A stretch of DNA of 64,000 bases from Acanthornis magna. Lineage: Eukaryota > Chordata > Aves > Passeriformes > Acanthizidae. Of this stretch, positions 39,779 to 50,900 are shown in pieces. The DNA lies in assembly GCA_036785705.1 (NCBI GenBank), contig JAWUZG010000036.1:13077501-13141500 (forward strand). The letters run 5' to 3'. Both the position numbers and the translations under genes were made by a program. Numbering within the stretch: position 1 is the first letter of the stretch; every line of letters begins with the position of its first letter. The notes under the pieces are model-generated. The model saw only the letters and a program-made list of their open reading frames with translations, searched no databases and was not told where the DNA came from.

Positions 39779-42171
39779 GAGATCTTATATTTGGTACACA
39801 AAATAAAAAGAAAAAATTGTTACCAAAAAAATGGAGGAGTTGGAAACACAAAATCTTTTCTTATTGTTGTTATTATTATTGTCCCCTGAAATTGTTTGCT
39901 GGATATATAAAGTATTACAGTTCTTACATTTTACAATTGGGAGAGATCACTATAGGTGGCAGTTTTTAAAAGAAACAAATTTCAACCAAGTATAGCTCAT
40001 GATTTTTTACACTTACCCCTGTAAAATGTAGTTTAAACTTTTCAGTTGCTTGCTTGGTTTTCCTTTTGGTTTTGGGGTTGTTTTTCTTTTTTTTGTTTTG
40101 CAGGGCTTTTTGAGTCATTCATTTTCAAGTATCTTTATATATATTCCTATCTTTCTACAGTGGTGGAAGATTGTCACAGTTTTCCCTTCCAGGTTAGAAA
40201 GCATATAATTATGAAGTATTTTGGTGCTGTGTTCTCTCAGGTAGCCTTTTCACAGTTAATATCCAATAATTATTTTTAAAATTATCCAATAATATCCTTC
40301 ATGGGCAGGGTGTGTTTTTGTCCAATAGTGTCTGCTCAAAGCTTTGGTGCAGATAATTTGTAGTGTATGCTGTTCCATTTGGGCAATAAATTGAATTCCA
40401 ATCAACAACAAAACTTCTCAAGAATAACATGAGTCTCTGTTATAAGAGTTTACCAATAAAAATATTCAAGTAGGAATACCTTACTAGCTTTAATATAAAA
40501 CTTTTCCTATTTAGTTCTTTGGTAAGTCCTGTCATACAGCAGTCCTGTAGATGGCATGAAAATACTCTCCATTCTTCCAAGTCACTCTTTGAAACATATG
40601 CGAATTGCACTTCTTTAAGTAGTGGTATCAAGAACTGGACAATCTTCTGGTTGTGGTCTCCAAATAACCTCAGACACAAAGATTCAAACTGTGAGTTTGT
40701 CTAGCTCCACAGCGGCATTCCCCACCCTCAGATCTTTTGATCGGTACACATACGGGAGGAAGGCTGAACTTCCTTAGCTGCCAACAGCACTGTCGCCTGC
40801 AACACTGCCAGGCTCAGCACAGGCTGTGTTCGCACTGCGAAAACCAAGATGGCCCATGAGCTGCGAGGCTCTGGAGCCACAGTGTCGCCTTGGCTCTTTT
40901 CTAGACTGCTCTAGCTAGTTCTCTCCAAGACAAAACCAGGATAGAGCCCTGAAGTAGTTCATCCTGAAGATGACTTCCAGCTGGTGATATGGACCAGAAT
41001 GCACCAAGTTTGGTTTCCTTTGACCTACACAGTCCTCCAGTGCCACCCCAGAATTTTTTATTCCCAACCACCTCTAAAGGCCTTCACGGCAAAGCCCAAG
41101 CTACGCAGTGTAAAAGCAACAGTTCAGTGGGCTGCATTATAGCCTGTGTTATTATTTATTATTTCAAACACTTCCAGTTGAACATATAAAAATAATTATT
41201 ATCTTGCTGTCACACCAGTATCGTATGGGGTCCAGAGGGAACTCAGAGCCAAATGTTGTGCAAAGACAGCACACTGTAGAGTCCAGAGCAACATGGGGCA
41301 CTCTGCATCATTTAATTTACGGGTTAAATATCACACCCAGTAACTGATGCATTTTGCAGGATAGATGGAAGATTTCTTCCATCTTTGTAAGGTTCATTCT
41401 GTGAGGACAGTCTGACCAGAGAGCTCTAAAATGGCCTTAGGTCTGGATCCAAAACACACTCAGAATATTAAGCAGAAAGTCTTGATAACTTGGGATAAAA
41501 GTTCTTCAAACACAAACAGAGGAGACTAACTCCCCTAATCCTGTTGGGGAGATTTAAATAAATATTTAAACCTCAAAATTGTATTATCATTTAAATTAGC
41601 AAGTGGAAATAATTTCAATAGTTTCAATGCCTCAATAACTGATTCAAAATTTTGTTTCTATTTGAAATTTTCTGGTTTTTTACCTAAAGAAATGTTCATC
41701 TCCTTTAAAGTTCACACCTATATTTACTAATCAAGATACAGTATACCTATGTATATTTGTTGCACAGTTCAGCAGACATTTAATTTATTTTTCATACTAT
41801 TTTTATGATGTTAAAATATAAAATGCCACTATTTTTACATTTGATGACAACATCTTTTATTCGAAGTTACTGGAAAACCTCTTTTCACTGGAAACTGAAA
41901 TTCTCTTGCAATACAGAACTCAGCACATTTACATGAGTGTTTCTTGTTTATTAGAGTTGTTATTTGTAGAAAATAATTACTACACTATAGATACTTAAAG
42001 AAAATGAGTGGCAGATTTGGATTTCAACTAGCCTGCAAATAATTGAAAGTATAGCAAGAGACTTCTTTGTATCCTTCAAGACTTCATAACTGAGATTCAG
42101 CCTTGAGGATATTTGGAGGACTCTGTGTTTGGGTTTGGTTTCGTGTTCTTTGGTTGCTTGCTTAAAATGAT

Positions 42172-42217
42172 AAGGAGAAGGAGAAGGAGAAGGAGAAGGA
42201 GAAGGAGAAGGAGGAGA
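42172..42217. repeat. (GGAGAA)n microsatellite
   Basis: About seven copies of a purine-only hexamer. On the plus strand it yields an artefactual poly-arginine frame and on the minus strand a poly-leucine frame. Confidence 0.95.
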
Positions 42218-42488
42218 AAAATCATAGCTGGCAAAGCAAGAAATCGAATCAGATTTTCTATTTCTTTATTGACAAAAAAATCTAATAAAAGAAACATTTT
42301 TAATTACCCTTTTTTCCCCCTTTCAGCTGTGAAGAATAAGCTACTGCTTCTTACAGCCAATTTAACTTTCCAGCATACTGGTTTTAAATGCTTGGTCAGG
42401 AATTAAGCTAACAGTTTAACTTTCTGCAAGTTTTGACAGCAGATGGAATAGTAATTAAACTACTCTTTCTAAATATTGTGGGGTTTGG

Positions 42489-42511
42489 TTTTTTTTTTTT
42501 TTTTTTTTGGT
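42489..42511. repeat. Poly-T tract
   Basis: An uninterrupted run of T, possibly the complement of a retroposon tail. No element body was recognised beside it. Confidence 0.85.
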
Positions 42512-45500
42512 TTGTTTGTTTCGTAAAATTTATATTTCCTGTGACACAAAAAGTCACTATCACCTGCAGTAGCATGTCTTGCAGCTTTAGGGGGTTTTTT
42601 TGGCATTGTATCAGTCTACCAGGATGTCAATAACATGTTGCCAAAGCCTGAACAAGACTATTAGGGTTTACATCAGGTTTATAGACTGGCATTCTTTTAA
42701 AAATGGTTCTTTGTACATTGCTTCATAAATAAGCCTGTTTTGGTTCTAAACTTGGGGACAAGACAAACTTACTTGAAATGCCTGACAACAATAGTAATAC
42801 TGTTTTCTGAAGCAAATGTCCCCAAGGCAACATTTTTTAATCCAAAACTACACCTAGGACGTGTGTTGTAAAAATTCTGTGAATAAATCTGTCTCCCTGA
42901 CATCTTTTACAATGTAAAGAAGGAGGGGGAAAGAGGACATTTTTTCATGAATTAACATTTCTTGGCATGAAATAGCTGATTTCTTGGACTACGTAAAAGA
43001 TTCATTTTATGTCCTAAGGTATGCAGCTACCAATAGTACTATCTTATACTGTGATGGCTGTGTAGTGCTAAATATATTTAATAGATATTTCACTTGCTGG
43101 AGGCTGAAAATATATTTCCAGTTAGGCTTATAGACTTAACTGCATTTTATTCATTTTGCTCTCACTGCTTCATATTTTTCATCAGCTTATACCCCAGACA
43201 TAAAATTTCATTAGTTTCCAAGTACTTTTTTCATGATCTGTTATCAGAGGGAATACTGATATTCAATCATATTATTTGAAATACTGTATTTTAATCCTTT
43301 TGATTCAGAGATTCTATGTTTCTTATGTCTTTGGGCAATTTTGTTTGTGGTCACAACAGAAGTAACAATTACAAAATATATTAACTTCTGTAATGTCATC
43401 ATTGATACTGACAATAAAAAAATTAATACTGGATTTAGAAAGAAAGAGGTATGTATTCTCTCCTGTCTGAAAAGAACTCAGTACATCTCTTGTTGTTTTT
43501 CAATGTAAAGAAATATTGCACATTCTTAAACATTTTGAGCAAGTAGAGAGTAAAATAGACTAAAGGAGAAAAAGTGTGAGTTAAATTTGAATTGTTAAGA
43601 CAATAATGAGGCTATACAAAATGAAATAAAACTATTAAGACAATTAAATATAAAACAAAAGGATATTGACCACTGCCTTTAACAGCACTAGCTTAAGAAA
43701 AACACTCAAGAGAAATTTGCCCCAAGCACATTACATCAATTCATTATCGCTTCAGTGCTGTAGATAAGTGGTCTTCCTCTCATTGGTGTCTGTAGTGTTC
43801 TTCTCTTTTTACCTTCTGCTGCGTTTTGCTGTATAATTATTTTAGCTGGTGCCATTCTTCAGTGAACCTTGGCTATGCATGCCAGCCAAACAGGTTCCAA
43901 ATAAAAAGTAAGATTAAATAATTAAATGCCGCATCATTACAGATCTGTACAGAGAGCAAGAACAAAAGTCTTGTTGCCCAGGCAGAAAACTGAAGTATTT
44001 TGATTTTCCCATATTCCCATCTTTCTAATTAATACCTGTTCCATAGAGAGGTGACATCCTTCTGCCAGAGACAGCTGTTGTGTCTTCTGTGGCCACCATC
44101 TGGAGCTGGGGGCTAGGTGTGAGCACTGCTCAGGAAGTGTTAAATCATCATACCCCTGACTGAACTGGTCTGCTATAGCTTGGTCAGATCATGAGTTGGC
44201 AGTGCTACATGGGCTGTGACAACTCACACATTGGATTCCAGATTTGGCAACAAAATCTGCTGCTGTTGCCTTGTTGATGGGGGAAACCCTGGTTTTTAGG
44301 AAGGTATCACATGTACTTATTTTGGTACGCTGACAAACTTTCCTGAGGAAGATAGCAGAAGGAAAATGGCATTTCAAGCAGTATAATTAAGTTCGCATTG
44401 AGCAGAATTCATCAGAAAGAGGAACTTCTCTATCCAGAGAGATTTCACACTGCTAAATTTTAAGAAATCTTGGGGTTTTTTTACAAATATTGGAGGTATG
44501 AGAAACTTATTTTGTTTGTAAGTCTTTGTATAACACTATGGCTAATTCCGGAGAAAAAATTACAAACAACAAAAGAGAAACTGTTGCACAATAGGTTTTA
44601 TAGAAACCCTGCTGTAGAAAATTCCAAGTTTTCAGCTGGAGAGTGGGAAGAAACAGCAGGACACCGATTGCAGGGTTTTGCTCATTTTACTACCTATGGT
44701 GTTCTGATTTTGTCTATTCTTCATCCTTGAAATTATAATCTAGCCTAAGGTGGTGAGAGTAGAAGGAAGGGGACAAGGACAAAACATGTTAAGTATTAAA
44801 GAAGTTAGAAGAGGGTATTTTGCTTTGACTTCATTCTCTATAAAATGAAAATTGGACCTGTTGCCCTGCAGATGATGAAAGGCTAAACAGACTGAGGAAG
44901 CGACAATCAGACTGCATGCTTAGGTTGAGATTCCAGGGAACCCTAGTTGTCCATTGTTAAAGGAATCAGCAGTGTTGTGGGAAACACACATTGAATCTCA
45001 ATGCTGGCACATGCAGAGGAAGAACTTGTACCTCATCTTTCTATATCACAATTAAATACATTTTTAACCACTTCCATCTTGGAAAGCATGGGGTAATAGC
45101 TGTTCACTGTCACTTGAATTTATGATTATAAATTTACAAAGTTTGGGTTTGTTCCAGAAATACAAAGGAAATGTTAGAATCTATTCTCTCCCTAAAAGTC
45201 AATTCTCATTTTCCAGCCAGATCTGGGTATTCAGGGTGCTACTTTTGCCCAGTGAAATCACAAATTATTTTTTATTACCTCTCTCTTAGAGATGCATATT
45301 GTTCTCATGTTCTTTTTGCCCTTATCTCGACAAACTTGTTTTTCGCTCCTCATTGCTGAGGATGTCAGGCATCATTAGCAGGCATGCACAATAGTTGCAA
45401 TACTGTAGCATACTGTTTGCAAAGCAATACAGTATTAAATATGCCCACCAACAGTTCACTATGTACAACATTCTATTTCATATAAAGTCTTTTGGAAAAT

Positions 45501-45748
45501 AATGTTGACTAGTTAATAACAGTTTCTTTAGGAAGAAATCTGTAGAAACTCCTTTGCTGCATTTTATATCCCTAACAATGTCTACTCCTACCCTTATTTC
45601 AGTAGGGCTAGCACTCAGTATCACACTTCCTTCAGCTTGGTCCCCAAACTGAAAAATCCAAGAAATATTTGATATTAGTACACCTCACCACTGCATGTCA
45701 TCTTACTTGAGTGAGCTGACTGATGAGTCCAGTATTCAATTACTGAGA

Positions 45749-46457
45749 ATTATAGGATCATGGAATTGCTTAGGCTGGAAAAGACTTAAGATCATCAAGT
45801 CTTATGGTTAACTCAGTACTGCCAAGTCCATCACTAAACTATGTCCCCAGCGGCCACATCCACATGTTTTTGAACGCTTCCAGGGACACATATTCCACTT
45901 ATTCCTCCCTGGGCAGCCTCATCCAGTGCCTGACCACATTTCAGTGAAGAAATCTTTCCTAATACCCAATTTAAACCTCCCCTGGCACAGCTCAAGGCTA
46001 TTTGCTCTTGTCCTATCTCTTATCTGAGAGAGGAGGCTGACCCCCAGCTGGCCACAGCCTCCTTTCAGGTGGTTGTACAGTGTGATAAGGTCTCCCCTGA
46101 GCCTCCTTCTCTCCAGGCTAACACCCCCAGCTCCCTCAGCTGCTCCTCACAGCACTTGTGCTCCAGACCCTTCCCCAGCTCCGTTGCCCTTCTCTGGACT
46201 CGCTCCAGCCCCTCAATGTCTTTCTTGCACTCAGGGGCCCAGAACTGGACACAGCACTTGAGCTGTGGCCTCACCAGTGCCCAGTCCAGGGGACAATCCC
46301 TGCCCTGCTCCTGCTGGCCACACCGTTGCTGATCCAGGCCAGGATGCCATTGGCCTTCTTGGCCACCTGGGCACAGCCTGGCTCATGTCCAGCTGCTGTC
46401 ACCAGCACCCCCAGGGCCTTTTCCCCTGGGCACTTTCCAGCCACTCTGTTCTAAGTC
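45749..46457 (-). mobile_element. CR1 LINE, 3' half of a split copy
   Basis: A minus-strand CR1. The low-coordinate edge is the CR1 3' terminus (ATCATGGAATTGCTTAGGCTGG). It carries the C-terminal ORF2 region, for example the minus-strand frame with [19 protein letters not shown] at 46230-46274. The copy is interrupted at about 46457 by an LTR and resumes at 47365 in the same orientation. Positions 46188-46449 match 19223-19484 with a single difference by eye. Confidence 0.95.
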
Positions 46458-47364
46458 TGTATGGTAGATTGACCCCTGGGGGATGTCACATACTGACCTA
46501 TCACTCCCCTCTGCAACTGGACAGGGGTGAGAAAATACAACAAGATCTCATGAGTTGAGATAAAGACAGGGAGATATCACTCACCAACTACCAGCACAAA
46601 ACAATCTCAACTTCAGGATATTAACTCAATTTATTAACAGTCCAAATCAGAGCAAGATAATGAAAAGTAAAATTAATCTTAAAAAAGTCTTTCCCAAGCC
46701 TATCCTCCTTCCTGGGCCCTCGGCAGCAGAGGGAGATGGAGAATGGGGGTTACTATCAGTTCATCACAGGTTATTTCTGCTGCTGCTCAGGAAGAGGAGT
46801 CCTTGCCTTGCCTTCAGAAGGGGTTACTCAGAAAGGAGACAGTTCTCCCTGAACTCCTTCAGCATGTGTCCTTCCCACAGGCTACAGTAATTCATGAGCA
46901 TCCTCCTGCTCCAGCGTGGGTCTCCTCCCAGGGCTGCAGGTGGATCTCTGCATCCCCAGGGACCTCCATGGGCTCAGGGGCACAGCTGCCTCACCAATGG
47001 GCTGTACCCTGGGCTGCAGGGGAGCCTCAGCTCTGGCACCTGCACCCACTTCCCTCCCCCTCCTTCTGAACTGACCTTAGTGTCTGCAGAGTTGTTCCTT
47101 TCACGTATTCTCACTTGTCTCTTTTCTGAGAGCGATTACAACTGTGTAATAACTTTTCTTCTTATATATGTTATCACAGACTTGCTACTACCATCTCTGA
47201 TTTGTTTGGCCTTGGCTGCTGGTGGGTCCGTCTTGGAGACAGCTGTCACTGGCTCTGCCAGACATGGGGGAAGCTTCTCACAGCTTCTCACAGAAGCCAT
47301 TCCTGTAGATTCCCCTCCACTCCCCCAACCCCACTACCAAAGCCTGGCTGTGCAAACCCAATAG
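46458..47364 (-). mobile_element. Solo LTR of an endogenous retrovirus, nested in CR1
   Basis: About 907 bases break a CR1 exactly, with CR1 sequence continuing on both sides. The plus-strand start is TGTATGGTAGATTG and the far end reads CCCAATAGA, i.e. TG...GA where a canonical LTR would have TG...CA. A short imperfect duplication, AGTC (46454-46457) and AGCC (47365-47368), flanks it. Signals run on the minus strand: TATATAAG (complement of 47161-47168) as TATA box and AATAAA (complement of 46630-46635) as polyadenylation signal, in the correct order for U3-R-U5. The sequence resembles an LTR family common in birds, which I think is ERVL-like from memory. There is no gag, pol or env, so it is a recombination product. 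The small plus-strand frames within it are not genes. Confidence 0.85.
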
Positions 47365-47980
47365 AGCCTGTGGCACTGCCTGGGGCTGCTGTGACCCAAG
47401 GGCAGGACCTGGCCCTGGGCCTCGTTGAACCTCACAGCACTGGCCTTGGCCCATCAATCCAGCCCATCCAGATCCCTCTGCAGAGCCTTCCTGCCCTCCA
47501 GCAGATCAATCTGTCCAATTTGGTTTTGCCTGCAAACTGGCTGAGGTTGTCCAGATCTTCTTATCCAGATGATCAATAAAGACATTAAACAGGGCTGGCC
47601 CTGATACTGAGCCATTGGGAACAGCACTGGTGACCAACTTCCAGCTGTATCCAACTCCACCTCCACCCTCTGGGCTCAGCCATCCAGATAGGTTTTTAGC
47701 CAGCAAACATTGCACCCATCCAAGCCATGAGCAGTCATTTTCTCCAGGTGAATGCTGTGGGAGATGGTGTCAAAGGCTTTACTGAAGTCCAGGCACATAA
47801 CATCACAACTTTTCCCTCATCGACTGCATGTGTCACCCTGTCATAGAAGGAGGTTGGTCAAGCAAGATCTGCCTTTCACAAACCCCTCTGGCTGAGCCTT
47901 GTCCCCTGGTTGTCCTGCACATGCCACATGATGGCACTCGAAATGAGCTGCTCTGTGACCTTCCCTAGCGTGGGGCTGTG
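47365..47980 (-). mobile_element. CR1 LINE, 5' half of the split copy
   Basis: Continuation of the CR1 that ends at 46457. It encodes more upstream reverse transcriptase sequence, for example GSVSGPALFNVFIDHLD on the minus strand at about 47570-47620 (the -PQGSVLGP-LFN-FI- block of CR1). The element is truncated at its 5' end near 47980. Joined without the LTR, the copy would be about 1.3 kb. Confidence 0.93.
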
Positions 47981-50900
47981 CAAAACCAAGACCCTCTCTC
48001 TGTACCCCATTCATTTCCAAAACATAGAAGATTCAAGCCCTCCAAACACTTGCATGTTTGATTGTCATTATGCTAAGAGGGCACTCAAGATCATAGTACT
48101 GTTGTGGGAAGCATTTGCTAACAGAAATACATGAGTGTTTGGAAATTTCTTTTAAAGTAAAAGAGGAGGTCAGCACTAGATATGTTCATAATTTCTTTCT
48201 GTAAAAGGTAGCTAAATGCTTGTCTTATAAAAGCATACACATACATACTAATTTTAATTTCAATAAATATAAATACCAAGAACAAACATGGCTGTTTCAT
48301 CTCCAGCTATAAAAATCTAATTGTTTTGAAAGATATATTGTTTTCAAGTTCAGATTCTAACAAGAAGAAAATTGCTGAGTTAAAAAGGTTTCTATTGATA
48401 ATCCATTTTCATGCTTATAATCCTTAAGAATTTAACTCCCTTTTTGTTTGTACAGTGCCATGGGCTTTCATGGCTTGAAGCACTATAGCTCATAATTAGT
48501 TAAGCTATGTCAGATACACGACAAACCTCCAAGGCCAGCCTGAATATAATAACTATGCTGATATGTTCCTTATTAATATGACAACAAAGTGGTAGTTTTG
48601 ACTTCATTTTTGAGTCTTCAGAGTTCCAGATTCCTTATTTATAGCAAGCACTGTAAGAAGTTATGATACATGCTGGAATGGAATTCAGTTCAAGACATCA
48701 GCAAGTGAAGGTTTTATGAAGGACATTGAAAAGAAGGACACTTGAAAACCAAGGCAGCAATTTAAGAAAAGAAAATAAAAGCCGTGGCTATATTCCAAAC
48801 CCACTTTCTTATTACTGATAGGTTTGGAGGATGTTAATGGCAGCTACTAGAGATTATTGAATGCGGCCTGTAACTCACAACTATAAAAAGCTAATTCAAA
48901 AGAGTGTTTCAAACACTTTTGGGCTCAGTTATAAGGACAATTAACAGAAGGCGAATAACAGAGGTGAGGAACTGTGAGTTTCTTACCAGTATCTCTGGTA
49001 CAGTGAATAATTGATTACAGAGATGTTAGCAGTTCTCTTTGACACTACTGAGAGAATTAACCTCTGGCTGGTGGCCAGGTCAAAATCATGTCCTGGGCCA
49101 CGCAGTCCAGCATTAAGTAGTCACTCTCCCAACCCACACTTTTTTTTTTCTGTTCAAACTCTCACTGAAAATAATCACACTAAGGTATTTACCTAGAGCT
49201 TGAGGATAAGTTACAAATCTGAATCTTTTAATTTGCAATGATACAAATCAGTTTCACTATGAAAATTCACTTCCATTTCAGAAGGAAAATTCCACCTCTA
49301 CTTAGTTTTGCCATGATAAACTTGATACTCCTTTCATCTTGAAGTTATAAAAGCCCTTAAAACTCATAGTCTATTTGCAACAAATAATACATACAGAAAC
49401 TAAAACAAACATAGATTTCTACATTATAAAACATAACTGTACTTGTGTTTATGAGATAATATCTATATCCAAGACAAGAAACATCTTAGAAATGAAAAAG
49501 TAATCCTATATTGCATACATAAAACCCAATCATAAAAAAAATCTTTTAAATTGCGGTACACCCTGCATAGGCAAATTTCTCCAAATAAGTTGAAAACATG
49601 ACTGCAACATATTTGAAATGCTGCTATCTAACAAATGTAACCAGCACAACAACCTGTTGTTCACACTTTGTCTTCAAATCCATTCAGAAAGGAAGCCTTA
49701 TAGAAACTTTAAAGATGCAATTTTTTCATTGGAATTTCTTGTGATATTTTTGTTTGACGTTCCTGTTGAAATAGCTTTCTGATATACCCTTTGCATCTGC
49801 CTGCTATAAAACAATTTTGAAGGACACAGGGTTTTTTCCATAGAATTCAGAAGATAAAAGTAATGTTATAGTATATAAAATCTCTAAGGTAGTTGTTTTA
49901 AAAATAAGACCTTAAGATAAAATTAGCCCATAACTTATGCACATATTCATTAACCACCTAATTTCACAAAATTTCCATGAGAGATTTATCTAGTAAAGGA
50001 ATGGGAATTAATACAGTGTATCTCATTTAAGAAAATGGAAAACAGAGTAAAAAGTTCTAAGAATTTGCTTTTATAAGTGATGAAATTGCCCTTATTCAGG
50101 AAAGAATATGATATAAATATCTAATAATTTTTTTACATTAATTTAGGCCATGAAAATTGCAAAAGTTCCTTTTTTATAGCAACGTTGGGCAAATAATATC
50201 TGTCCTTCAGAACCAACTTCTTTCCTAGTAAATTTAGCATACATCAAGTAAGAAAACAATACTAACTTATAACTACTTGTATCTTTTATTGACACACTGT
50301 AAGGCAAAAAGACTACAACATTCACTTAGAATGTGATTAGAAAAAAAAGAAAATGAAAACAGAAAATAGAAAAGTTTAGCTGTGACAATGAGTTAGGGAT
50401 ATTTTAAGCAGGTGATCTCTGCACATCCTCATGTCAGCATAAGGTGATGATCAGATCATCTCAAGCAGTTTTGAGAGAGCTCTCTCTGCACTTTATCTTT
50501 GAGAAAGACACATCGAATATACCTGAATGACTCTTCATCCATGAAGATGACTTTTCATCAACAAGGCTGACCCAGACCACAGAGTGGGTTCTTTCCTTAG
50601 TGTTCACCCTCAATCCAAAAACAAATCTAAGCATCTGCCAACAATGTGTGCCCAGCCATGCCCCTGGGAAAAGATTCACTTTCTCACATTGCTCTGGTCT
50701 GGTCACACATTCTGCTCTTTGCTTTACTCAGAATTTTTGCATATCTCTCTTGATGCTGTGGTCTCCCTGACTTTTTCTCTCTCAGGCTCTCCCCTGTCCC
50801 ACTCATCTTTAGCTATTCTCTGCAATAGTACAAACAGCTGTTCTCCAGAGCTTCATCTATTCAGCGTGAAGTGGCTAGAGCAAGGTGAGTGGGCAGCCTT

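Larger units (their letters stand above)
39779..45748. other. AT-rich interval with GC-elevated patch
   Basis: No confirmed gene. Near 40600-40670 the sequence AGAACTGGACAATCTTCTGGTTGTGGTCTCC faintly resembles the minus-strand CR1 block seen at 19270 and 46240 and may be a very old CR1 remnant. About 40700-41110 is richer in GC and CpG than its surroundings and holds AAGATGGCCC, a YY1-like core, at about 40846. About 43700-43990 has the texture of conserved non-coding DNA. Confidence 0.5.

Noticed and set aside
42113..42406. Frame with a run of 15 or more arginines
   Set aside because: It is the translation of the (GGAGAA)n microsatellite at 42172-42217, and the complementary poly-leucine frame has the same cause.
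46660..47579. Plus-strand frames up to 156 codons
   Set aside because: They are antisense readings through the solo LTR and CR1 junction, not retroviral proteins or host genes.
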